Shown in pieces: positions 25,373 through 36,586 of a stretch of 64,000 bases of DNA (within the stretch, counting starts at the first letter, position 1; every line of letters starts with the position of its first letter). The notes under the pieces are model-generated. The model was given only the letters and a program-made list of their open reading frames with translations, had not been told where the DNA came from and ran no database searches. Source of the DNA: Neospora caninum Liverpool (lineage: Eukaryota; Apicomplexa; Conoidasida; Eucoccidiorida; Sarcocystidae); the NCBI RefSeq assembly GCF_000208865.1, contig NC_018396.1, positions 4,087,101-4,151,100 on the forward strand. Direction: 5' to 3'. A program made the position numbers and the translations under genes.

Positions 25373-26011
25373 TGTGTACATATGGACAATTAGGTTGCTT
25401 TGGGCTTCATTTGGGATAGGCAAACGACAGGAGGCATGCATGCTCATTAATCGGCCTATGTGTTGACTCCTGTTTCAGGCGCCAGCCACTGAGTCCACTT
25501 ATGTCGCTGAAGCTCCAGCAGACGCAACGTTATTTGAACGGCCGCCTAAATGTTTACATACGTACAGTTACTTGTAAGTTTAGATGAATGCTGTATATCT
25601 ATGTGTATGTGTGTACATAGGGATAAAGCATTCCATGTGACTGAGAAGACAGATATTTCTCGGCACGCCTCGTCGAGGCCAGGCAAAGAAACAGTTCTGG
25701 ATGGCGGCGCCTGTATACAGAGACAATACCTACTTACGGCGTGATAACAATCAATAGTCTAGCTCCCCTGAAAAAGCGAAATTCGGAGGTAATCCACAGG
25801 CAAGGAAGGGAGGCGGCCCCCTCAGTTTCGTTTTCAACGCCAAGGGGAAGGCACGAAGATTCTGCTGCGTCTCCGCGTTTTCCAGATGACGCAAAAAGAC
25901 GGGGAAGTGGATCTTGAGGAAAAGGAAAGACGGCGACGAAAAGAAAACTGCTCAGAAGCATTACAACAGTTTTGCCGAGAACGAGCAGGAAGGCCAGAGA
26001 AAGCGCGAAGG

Positions 26012-26047
26012 AAAAAGGGGAAAAAGGGGAAAAAGGGGAAAAAAGGG
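26012..26047. repeat. GGGGAAAAA 9-bp tandem repeat
   Basis: About four copies of a 9-base purine unit, the last with an extra A. It lies inside a longer polypurine block and is non-coding as far as I can tell. Confidence 0.8.
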
Positions 26048-26834
26048 AAACAGCGCAAAAGACGAACACTGAGGAGAGAGGAAAAGGTCGAAACCGAGTG
26101 CGGAAGAAAAGGGAGCGAGTCGAGGAAGAGAAAATCGCCGCGAGAGCGCGAGAGAAAGGCCCCCCCAAAAGGCCATCAAGGAGGAGGAAGAAGAAACGAA
26201 AAAGAACGCAGCTGGATCCAGGAAACAATGACAGTCAAGAGCTCTTTTGAGAGGCTCGGAGCGAGACCAGCGACAGGACCGTGTCCCCCGACACCTCATC
26301 AAAGAAAGCACCTTGTGGCAGAAGTCTTCACAACGAAAGGAGACAAAAAACGACAGCCGGCCTTAAAGCTCAGCCAAGCAGAGAGAACCCACCACGAGAC
26401 GTGACAAGCAACAACGGAAGGGAATTCCTTTTAAGACGCGCCCTATGCCCCCTCTCGCGTCCTGTGTGGAGTCTCTGTCCCTCGTCTTTTCTCTTCCTTA
26501 TCTTCTTGTCTTTCGTTATCTTTCCTCTTGCGGTGGAGCTGCATGCAGACGCTCGCACCACTGAAGAGCATCGGCGCGGCGCCCCGCCGGAAAGGGCTGA
26601 CGCACCGGGGAAGGCAACAAAACAAGGGCAACTGGAAACACTTACGACCTCGAACGGAAGCAAAACAACGTGAAGAAATCTCTCGCACAAAGAGACAAAG
26701 AGGAAGCGGGAGGAGCCCTCTCGCCTCTCCCTCTCAATCCGGCTGCCTCCTTGCCAGAGTGGAAGAGACGCCCCACTCTCTCAGCATCCCCACCCCGTGT
26801 TGTCCGTATAAACCCAGGCACAACATACACATAT

Positions 26835-26866
<32 letters not shown>

Positions 26867-27184
26867 GGATGCGTCGCTGTACAACCACCTCCATGCACGC
26901 ACGGCGTTTCAGTTTCTTTCCACCGCTTCCGGTGAATTCTGTAAAGGCGAGCGCGCTGTTCGTTCTCTGTGCCATCGATACACCTGACATCTTTCAACCG
27001 CCGTCGCAGCCCCATACAGCTATAGCTGTAGACCCCCTTAACCAAGTACAATTCAAGTCGGCATTCACTTGCTGGTTTCCAGGGCAAGTTTCTACGCGTA
27101 TATATGGATGTGCATGTATAGACATGGATGCATCAGATGCCTGTATGTTTCGGTTTGGCTCGGCTTTGTCGAGGCGACATGAAT

Positions 27185-30100
27185 CTAAGCTTCGGCGCGA
27201 GCGTCAGAAAGTTTCTGGTCGCGAGCTCGGCGCTCAATTGTGTCGATGTCCTGATCAAAGTGCGCAAGCTTCCAGGCTAAGACCGTCTCGGCCATGCCGC
27301 GGGTCAGTGTGTTGGTGCCAGAGCCGAAAACTGCAGCTTGGAAAGCAATGGCCAGCTGCAAAGGAAACAGAAAGGTCGAGACGCGAGGAACCAAATGCGA
27401 AAGGGGGCGAACACGGCCTCGAATCTCGGCAGACAACCCCGCTCTGGAGCCGCGCAGGCGGGAGTGGCGAGAAGAAACGCGCGCGCATGCGCTCGCGAGG
27501 AAAGACAAGAAAACGTCACAGGAAAGCTCAAAAGGGAGAAAACAGAATAGAGCAAGAGGGAAAAAGAAAGATGGAGATAGAGAGAAGGAAAATGAAGAGA
27601 TAGAGAGAAAGAGAGAGGTACACACAGAAGGAGAAAGATACCGACAGAGAAAGATACAAATGGAGAAAAGGATCGAGAGGGGATGGACCTAACTACAAAA
27701 TAAATTTTTTATGATTTTGATTTCTCCAAATGGCGATTTTACAATACGGAGAGAAAGAGAGATACAGATGAGAAGAAAGGACTCGAGGCCGCGCGCCAGA
27801 AGAATAATGCCTGCGTGAGATGGACACGCGCGTCAAAAGTCCGAACGCTTCCCGCTCTCCAACAGGCGCCTCCCGTCGTTTCGTTTACCTTGGCCAGTTG
27901 TCGTCCAGAGAAGCCTTCTGTCTTCTCGGCCATCTCCTGGACAAAAGCGTCGTCAATTTTCTCGTCAACTGCGATCTTTTTTCCTGTGCGAGTGGTGCAG
28001 TAAATGTACTCGTCGAGGAACTGCTTCAGCATGCGTTTCCGCTCCTCCACAGCAGGCAGCGGAAACTCGAACTGCTCGTCGACGCGATCGAGTACAGCCT
28101 GGAAAGGAACGAGTCCGACAAAGCACAGATGGGGTCGGTGAGAAGGAAAACAGTCAGGAGACGCAGAAGGTTTTTCCGCAGCCAGAGACGCTCGATGGCT
28201 CGGCTTAAAAGGCAAAACCATCACGCGAGGCGTCGTCTTTGTGATTCGCTCTCTCCCTCGGTCTGTGCCGCGTGTCTCTCGCAAACACCACCTCGCATGT
28301 CTTCCCCTCCATTCTTCTTCCTTCTTATCCCCTTGTGCGAAGCAGGGACGGACCGTCCCGCGGGGATGTACAAGGGAGAGAAAAAAAAGTGTGAGAAACG
28401 AGAGGAAGAACAGGACACAGCGGGAGAGGGAGAGAGGGCCGAGAAGGAAAGCGAAGAGACCGAGATCTACAGAAAGGAGATAAAAACCCCCGGCCGGATG
28501 CATCTTGGCGTCGGTGTTCCGGTGCTTACTTGGTCGAGGATTTCGCGGCAGTTGGTTGCGAGAATCACGCAGAATTTGTCGTTTTCCGTGCCGGTGTGGT
28601 GGAGGAAGGCGGAGAGTGCGTTGCGCATGTCTTCGGACATGCCGCTGGCCGTTCCTCGACCCTGGCGAAGGAAAGCGTCGGCCTCGTCGATGAAGAGAAG
28701 CAAACCTCTGCGCGACTTGTTCGCCCAGGAAAACAATTTGTTGATTTCGTTCGGAGCGTCGATGCCCAGCGGGCTCACGTCGCCGCCCGTCATGATCGCG
28801 TAGTCCATTCCCGATTCACGAGCAAGACTGAAAACGCGACACAGTCCAACACGCACTCTCCACTCTCACACGCACTCTCTTTCCAGCCGCCCTTCAAAGA
28901 GCAGACCTACACACTGAGACAAATACACAAATATCTACAGAGACGTACATATCTATGTATATATATGTATATATATGTATATATGTATACATATATATAT
29001 ATATATATATATGCATAGGTATACAGATGTAGATGAGGATTCGTACAGATGACTACAAATGTGTAACGAGAGACGTAGACGCACCTGTCTGGACATAAAT
29101 AGCGAGAGAGGCACATACGCATGTGCATTGCACGCGATACACATATGCACACACGCAGATATAGGCAGACGGTTAGGCAAAGATTCTAGAGATAGGCGGT
29201 GTGCAGATTGACGGCATGTCTGACGGCGAGGGCGTTGTCGACCTCGCTGCGAGCCTGTTTTCGTACGTTCTGGCGAAGAGCGTCTTTCCGGTTCCAGGAG
29301 CACCGTATAGCAGCATGTGGCGGAAAGGCGTCCCATTCGCCTTGCTGGAGATGAGAGAATTCGTCGTCCACTGAAGCCTCTCTGCGAGCTCCTCCTCGAG
29401 GACAATTTTCTCCTGAAAATCCTTCTTCTGTTTGCCCCGAATAAAGCGAAGGGGATTGAAGAACGACTTCTGCGCGAAAAGCAGGAGACGCCGCACAAAG
29501 CGACGCTGTGAGGCGGCGCTCAGGCGCGCTTGACCCCGAGAGACGCATCCACAAATCGCAAGAACCTCGTCAAGAAAACAGACGCATCACACACCCACAG
29601 ATACGTAAATATACACACATCTGCATGTACGCATATATATATATATATATAACTCGACAGAGAGGGATACAAAAATAAATGCGTGTAGATGTATATATAT
29701 ATATATATATATGCATAAGAACATAAATACAGGTATGTATAGAGTTGTGAGTATGCCTCTCCATGGAAACAGACGAGATTGGAAAAGCGTTGAAACTCGC
29801 GCGAGACTGAAAGAGAGCGGCTGGGCCTCGCGAGTTGACTTACAGAGAAGACCCAGCGGGAAGTTTCGCGCACAAGTGGCGGCTTTCCGAGACGCGACTC
29901 CTGAGTAAAAAAAACCGAGAAAAACCGGAATCGCCCTCGCCTTCTGCCCCGCAGGCGTTGCGGTGCGGGTCTACTGTCTTTGAGAAGAGAAGTAGAAGAG
30001 ACATCCACACTCCTCGCCAGACCATTTCTCCCTGGAACCAGACTCCGCGCGCGTTTCTCCAAGACAGAGAAGCAAGACGTGGAGAGAAAAGGAAAGAAGA

Positions 30101-30974
30101 AGGGAAACGAGAGGCGGAGACAAAAGCGAAGCCTGACACTGCGACGGAGAACACCACCCGAAGTAAACACGAGACGACTGCGGAAAAAAAATCGAAATGG
30201 TTTTTCTCACCAGCCCCGCAACAAAGATCCTTACCCAGTACTTTCCTACGAGATGCGCGCCTGTGCGTGCACCATAGACGCCGCACGCCAACATTGTGAG
30301 ACTTCCCACCTGAGGAAAAAAGCAAAGAAAAAGGTAGCCTTTCTCCCTTCTCTTTAGATTGCCCTACGGTCCTTCTTCCTTCTCGTTTCCTTCTCTTCTC
30401 CCTCTCTTGCCTCGCTCTGGTCCTTCCCTCTCTGATTTCTCTCGCGCTCTCTGGCTGTGGTTCGCCGCGGGCACGGTCCCGGAATCGGCAGGTGCTTGGC
30501 GCTCAGAGAGGAGCGCCGCAGAACAAGCACTCCGCTCGCAAGAGGAGAGAAAACAGAAAAACGGTTGCACGCGCCCCCCGGCGTTTTCCTTTTACCAGGG
30601 TCGCGAGGCGAGAGCGATCGCTCATGAGCTCGTTGAATGCGTTTCCGACGCCGGAGAAGACCGTCTGGAGAGTCTCCATGCGAGTTTTCCGGAACTCAGC
30701 TGCCTTTGCACGCATTTCCCTGACACGCAGAGACGAGCGGAAGCAGAAACAAAAGCACGAAACTGGAAAACCAGCCAAACTCGAAAGACGCGCCAACCTC
30801 CCGTCTCGCCCGCCAGCGCCTTCTCGTTTCGGAAATGAAACAAACGCAAAAACGGACAGATAAAAGGGCGACAACGACGAAGTCGGAGTAGACAAAACAA
30901 ACCAGAGCGAGAAAAAACTTTGACACCACGAAAAACGTCCTTCCAGTGTCGTCAAGCGTTGCTCACCTACAGTC

Positions 30975-31018
<44 letters not shown>

Positions 31019-33795
31019 ATACAGCATTGGAGAGATGGACGCTCATAGGTGTATGTACATAAAGTTTCCTGCAACAACACAGTTGTTTGTGTGTTTCCAT
31101 CTCCTTGTATACGCACGTGTCGAAAGGACGACAAAAGAGTGAGGAGAGGGAGAAGAGAAAGAGAGGAAAAGGCACATGTCCGAAAGCAGAGGAACCCGGT
31201 TCCGGCCCGCGGACATGCCTCAGAATATCTGCCGGTGCCTTTTCCCGTCTGCCCTGCCTTTGTGCTGGTACCGGTTTATGCGCGTCCCTCACCTGAGGTG
31301 GATATCAACATTTTCTCTCTCTTGCTTGATCCGTCCTTTGGTCTCCTCCTGAATCCTTTCCCTCATCACCTCACGCTCCAGCGCTTTCTCCTCGCGCATC
31401 TGTTGTCGCCGCATCTCCAACAGTTCCTGCTCTTGCCTCTTCCGCAGTTCTTGTTGCCGCAGAAACTGCTGGTGTTGTTGCTCCAGCCACACTTCGTTTT
31501 GCTTCTGTTGATCCTGGAGCTTCTTCTGGTACGCTTCGCTGCAAGAAGGCGAGCGGAAAGGGAACAAAAAGGGAAGAAAGACAACAGAGAACGGAACCAC
31601 CGATCTTCAAGTCGAAGAGCATCGAGACGCGCCTCGCAGTTTGTATCAAGACGGCCACGCGTGCGCGCCACGCCCTCACGAAGCTCCTCGAGTCCGTTCA
31701 GAGGCGTGCTCTCCGGTGCACTCAGATCCTAGACACAGAACGGCGGGAGACGGCGAGAGACGGAAACCTACAGTTTCAATCCCTGCAGCTCCAGACATGA
31801 AGACTGGCAGGAGGGTGAAATTCAGCGCGTCTGGCGGTCTCAGTCAGGCGAAAAAAACCAGAAAACAGCCCCGGATACGCTTCCAAAGGGGCGAGAGCAT
31901 TCCAACGGCAAACACTGCTAAGCGGCCCGCGAGCGTGTGCGTCTGCCTTTCTCGCCACCACCGCGTTCTCGAGACCTCTAAAAGAAGAAAACACACGCTT
32001 GACAGCTGCGCGTATCCTGCCTCGTCTCTCTCCTCTTCCTCTTTCCCTTCTCTCTTCTCTGTGTCTGGTCTCGGTCTTCTTTTCGCGCACGTCTTCTCTC
32101 TCCTCCCTCTCCTCTCTCTCCTCGCCTTCCCTTCTCCTTTCGGGGATCTTTCCTTTCTTTCTCTTTCTTCTCCTTCGCTTACGCCTCGAGCTGAGCGCGG
32201 TACTGCGCTGTGACTCGCTCCTGCTCCTGCGCGTGGTTGATCGTCTTTCGCCGCTCTTCAGCCTCGGCGCGGGCGTGATCTGCTTGCGCTCGCATGCGTA
32301 CGGTCGCCAGCTGAACAACAGACACAAAAAACGCTTGATTGCTTTGCCTCCCTCCACCGCTGCCACGTTTTGCCCCTCCAGGCTGCCATCTCTCTTTGGA
32401 CATTCCAGTGCGAGTGGAGAACCTCGCGCCTCTCCTATCGTATCTTGCTTCTTTTCTTTCCTCCTCTCGTTCGTTCACTCTTTCGTCTCGTCCTCTCTTC
32501 CTCTCCGTCTCTCTGTCCCTCTCCCTTTTATTCTACATCTCTGTCTCTCTTGTTCTCTCTTTCTCTCGTCTTTCCGACCGTCCTTCCCACATGTGTTTCT
32601 CTCTTCCTCGCTTTCCCTTGCCTCCCTCTTCCCTCTCGCGCTACAGCCACGTACTCTCTTCCTCGTTCACCAGCTTCTCGTTTCTGCCTCTTCCTTGTTC
32701 CTATTCCCGGTGCCTGGCTCTCTCTCTCTCTCCGTCTCCGCTTGCCTTCCCGTGTCAATCTTTTCTCTCTTCCGCTTTCAGCTGGCTGTGTGCGCACCTC
32801 TTCCATCTCCTTCTGGAGCTGTTTCTGCTTCGTTTGCTCCTGGAGTTTCGTCACCTCGAAGGCCTTGGCCGCGTTGGGAGAAGAATCTAACTCCTTCAGC
32901 GCCTTCGCTCCGCGCTCGAGAGCCGTAGGGTCGACTGGGAGGAAACAGAGAGTCAAAAAAGCGAAGCACCAACGCTCAGACGGACTGAAAAAAACGGGGA
33001 CAAGAACGGCGGGAGGAGAGGAAGCGAGGAAGCGGGAAAGGGAGAGAGAAAGCGAAGAGTAGAGGGGAAAAAACCAGAGATGGAGAGATCAAGGGGGAGA
33101 TAGAAAGAAAAGGGAGAAGAAGAGAGAGGCAGAGAGATAAACAGAGATAGAAAGGGGGGCGGAGAGACACAGGGAAAAAGAAACAGAGAGACAGAAGAAG
33201 AAAACAGAGACATTCAGGGAAACAAAGGAAGAAAGAGAAGAAGACCGAAAGAGAGGAAGAAGCACTGCAACCCTTCAGAGCCTTTACACTGGACGAGCGA
33301 CCTCGTGAGCAGCGAAGCACTTAAAACAAAGGATTAACCGTTAAGAAGAAATCCGGAGGTGGGGAACAGACTGAGCGTCTACGAGCGCGAGAGGAAGGGA
33401 ATCGAAGAAGAAGACAGACTGGCAGAGCGAGGTGAAAGGACAACAGAGAGGCGGGAAGGGATGCAGAACAAAGAAGAGAGAGAAACAACGCCCAGGAAGG
33501 ATTCCCCGAGTCGGAGAGAGGGAGGGAAAAAAAATGAAGCAAAAATGGGCGAGGAAGAAGAGGGGAGACAAAGACGAAAAGACGCGTATAAAGGGAGTGA
33601 GCAGCAGGAAATGGATACAGATTCACAGAGACGAGAAAACACAGTGGCGGCGACAGGGGAACCGAAGCATTCGACACGAAGAAACTTACATTTGCCGGTG
33701 ATGTCGTCATCTTTCCCAGGGAGGTTAAGCTTCGGAGACGCCATGTTCGGCGCGGCTCCGCCCGTGCTCGATCCCCCGACGCTGGGGAAGAACAT
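27185..33795 (-). CDS. ATAD3: ATAD3-type mitochondrial AAA+ ATPase, 596 residues, 11 exons
   Basis: Exons in transcript order: 33795-33690, 32934-32798, 32310-32183, 31538-31293, 30719-30596, 30309-30235, 29900-29844, 29505-29267, 28827-28530, 28098-27889, 27355-27185; sum 1791 nt, all junctions in phase. The match to ATAD3 runs the full length, and 596 residues is close to animal ATAD3A. The N-terminal block has [17 protein letters not shown] (FDPT across the exon 1/2 junction). A long Gln/Glu/Arg coiled coil follows (about 70-230) with AEAEERRKT and ERENVDI. The single hydrophobic segment is [18 protein letters not shown] (about 251-268), then [12 protein letters not shown]. Walker A is GAPGTGKT (359-366); [17 protein letters not shown] follows; Walker B is [11 protein letters not shown] (413 on); sensor 1 is VILATN; then [14 protein letters not shown] and [18 protein letters not shown]3 is a mitochondrial inner-membrane hexamer tied to nucleoid organisation, cristae and ER-mitochondria contact. 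The start ATG at 33795 gives MFFPSVGG; M at residue 18 is an alternative. Confidence 0.93.
28961..29012. repeat. TA/GTATATAT array in ATAD3-like intron 8
   Basis: An imperfect ATATGTATAT series ending in a pure TA run. It lies in the intron between the Walker A exon and the Walker B exon. Confidence 0.8.
30976..31016. repeat. Long perfect TA array in ATAD3-like intron 4
   Basis: About twenty uninterrupted TA units in the intron between the coiled-coil exon 4 and exon 5. A useful length-polymorphic marker by nature. Confidence 0.9.
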
Positions 33796-35440
33796 TTTGG
33801 AAAAACCGAAAGAAACGAAAGCGGGAGAAAAAGACGGCGGTGGGAGGAGGCACAGCCGGGGGAAAACAACCGAGGCGGCCCCGCGACGAAAAGGCGGAGG
33901 AGAGACACAGGAAGAGAGAAAAGCGAAAGTGGAGGAGACAGAGAAAAAGGTCAGATGTCGCGGAGGAACACTGCAAAACGGAACGGGGAGAGAGGAGGGG
34001 AGAGACGGAAGGGAAGACAGAGGACGAAGAGCGTGATACAAAGACAGGAGAGAGCGTCGACTGCCTCTTCCAAAAGAGAGAGGACGGGAAGCAAAAGGAA
34101 GAAACGCAGGAGCCTTGTGAAAGACGAGAGAGAGAGTCGCTTTCTCGACCTCCGGAGACAGCTGTCTCAGCGGCAAGGCCCAACAGAGAGACTGGAGAGG
34201 ATAAAAAGAGAGAGCGGAGGAGAAGAGCGTGACGCGCTCGAAGCAGAAGGAAACCTACAGAGCGCAGAGATCTAAGCAGTCAGCTGTCGGAAGAGCGCGT
34301 TTCTCAGAAAAATCGCTTTGGGGAGGCGACGCGCATGCAGCCCCAGGAAAAAAAGCTGTCTCTCAGCGGTCGAGATGCCGGTACGACGCTTGGAAGGGTC
34401 GAGAGGAAGCCGTGAAAAGCCGAAAACGTACAGATGCAGTTTTCAGAGAGGAGAAGCGAAAAGCTCAGAAAAGATAGAAAGAGACGCCTTCTCATCTTTG
34501 GAAATGGAGAGGCTCGATCGCGAGAAGCGCCGCAACGCTCTGAAGAATGTGTATGTGTGGGGCTAGGAGACACGAACAAAACGGCCGAGAGGCGAATGTA
34601 GAGAGAAAAATAGGTGGGACGCACGAGACCGAGAACGGTTTCATCTCTTTTCGTCGTGCAGAGAGAAACGCAGATCTCCCTCAGGAAAACGAGGTTTCTT
34701 TTGCCGAAACAAAAACGTTTTGGGAGAACAAGGCCCAGCGAGGTGACACAGCCCTGCCCGCGCGACTCAAGAAAACGGAACGGAGTCGATGCGGGCAAGA
34801 AAAACCAGACAGAACTCTTTCTCTCTTTCACCATCTTCTTCTTCTTTCCTCATTTTTTCCATCTCCATATGTCTTCTCGTTCAACGTGTTCGTGTCGGCC
34901 TCTCTTTCTCTCTCTATCTTTGCCTCTCTTTCTCTGTTTTCTCTCTGTGTCTCTCTCCTCTCTCCGTTTCTCTCTCTCTCCGTTTCTTCCTCTTTTTCTC
35001 TAGCCCTCTTGTATTTCTTTCTCTGTCTTTCTCTCTCGCTTTCTCTGGTCCTTCCTCCCCGTTTCTCTTCTCTCCCCTTCTTCCCTCTTTTTCGTCCACT
35101 TCCGCACAAGCGAGACGGCGCCTCTTTCTTTCCGGGGGGCTGTGTCGGTGACAGGAAAACAAAAACGCGAAAGCGCGCGTTTCCCCCGTCTCCCTTCTTT
35201 CTCGATCGAAAAAGTCACTTCCTTGGCAAACTGGGCTCCGTGCTTTTCCTTCCTGCTCTGCGTCGGGGGGTCGAGATTGAAAGCGTTTTCAAAACGGTGT
35301 CCAGCGTTTCCTAGCGGTCCGACACAACGGTGTAGGTAAAAAAGGCGCCTTTCGCATCCAAACAAAAGACTCCACTGTTTCATACTTTACCTCGTACTGC
35401 TGACACCGCCAAATACGGTAGAAAAAATACCTTTCCCACA

Positions 35441-35487
<47 letters not shown>

Positions 35488-36077
35488 CCCTCACCTAGTT
35501 ATAAAGTGGCTATATAGGTTGATACCTTGAGAGATCCCAGAGGCGATCGCCAAGTCCCTTAATAAAGATTCGGCTTCTCGAGTCGCACGATCGGGCCCAC
35601 TTAACTCCGAGAAGTTGTTCGCAGCGCGTCCACTGACCTCTGGCGTTTCCAGCACGCGGTGAACAGAGACAAACGCGAAGTCTCGTCGCTGTGTTTTCTT
35701 ATCTACACGCGTCGAGTGACGCGACAACCGGGCGTCGCACATGCTTTTGCAGCTTTCTCCAGACGTCCAGTGAGCTCTACCTCTGTATCTACACCCGCAA
35801 GTGCTCTCACAAATATGGAGCCTGCAGAAAATACTTCTCTGCCGGTGCGGCTCTGCGAAATCCACTCGATTTTATTCGACGCATGCACCAGAAACCGCCC
35901 CCCTAGAAGGCTCGCCGAAGCTGGAGTCGACTTTCAGGTTTCCTTGTCTCTCGCCACTTTCCTGCCGTCCAGCCTCCCCTGTTCCCACAGTCGTGTGCAC
36001 CACGCCCGTTTACGGTCGAATAAAACTCTCGGACAAGTCGAACCCTTTCAGGCAAAAGCGCTTTTTTGAGAGGAAGA
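33796..36077. other. ATAD3-like promoter region and divergent spacer
   Basis: No supported gene. Up to about 34.75 kb the plus strand is strongly purine-rich; from about 34.8 to 35.1 kb it becomes strongly pyrimidine-rich (runs of CTCTCTTTCTCT). A TA array follows at 35441-35484. The ATAD3-like 5' UTR and promoter should be in the first 1-2 kb. Near 35.5-36.05 kb both strands carry protein-like open frames (minus 35491-35865; plus ATG at 35815). Extra 5' exons of the gene starting at 36078 could be here, but I could not fix a phase-consistent join with a good acceptor. Confidence 0.45.
35441..35484. repeat. Perfect TA array
   Basis: About 22 TA units between the ATAD3-like promoter region and the small plus-strand gene. 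Confidence 0.9.
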
Positions 36078-36289
36078 ATGCGTCGCAGGGAGAACGACAC
36101 GATCCCCACGTCGCCTGCGCTGAAGCGAAGCCGAAACGAAAAGTCTCTCCTCACAAAGACACTCCAACCTGTTTCCGAAATCATGCTTTTTCAGCTGCTC
36201 CGGTACACCCATGACCAAGGCATATCTACAGATATATATGTATGGAAGCAAATGCGCTTATACGTAAGTATCCGAATTTTGTCTGTTTG

Positions 36290-36332
<43 letters not shown>

Positions 36333-36554
36333 CTGCATATGCAAGCCTACAGTTTTTGTGTGCATATGCGGATGGTTACAAAATGCGCGTTGCTCCCGTG
36401 GACTGCACTGCGCTCGGGAACTTCGGCAAGGTCAGCAACCTTACACCGATCAACGTGCCTGTCACTTTCCCTTTTCTTGGCGCGTTGCATGCAAACACAG
36501 GTTAGCTCTCTCCCACAAATACATATCTATAAATATATCTATATATCTATAAAG

Positions 36555-36586
<32 letters not shown>

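Larger units (their letters stand above)
24100..27184. other. Convergent spacer between the MscS-like and ATAD3-like genes
   Basis: Both flanking genes end here, so the stretch should contain their two 3' UTRs and terminators. I see no gene. It contains a CA array (24541-24564), an imperfect TGTA/TGCA tract near 24770-24800, TA arrays (25311-25366, 26840-26863) and a polypurine block (25900-26250) with a 9-base tandem repeat. The purine block leaves long Lys/Arg/Glu-rich open frames that I treat as composition artefacts. Confidence 0.5.

Noticed and set aside
25734..26404. Long Lys/Arg/Glu-rich and antisense Ser/Phe-rich open frames
   Set aside because: They follow directly from a polypurine block and a 9-base tandem repeat; no conserved feature.
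31999..35314. Several long Ser/Leu/Phe-rich plus-strand and minus-strand frames
   Set aside because: They lie in polypurine/polypyrimidine introns and upstream DNA of the ATAD3-like gene and have no domain content.
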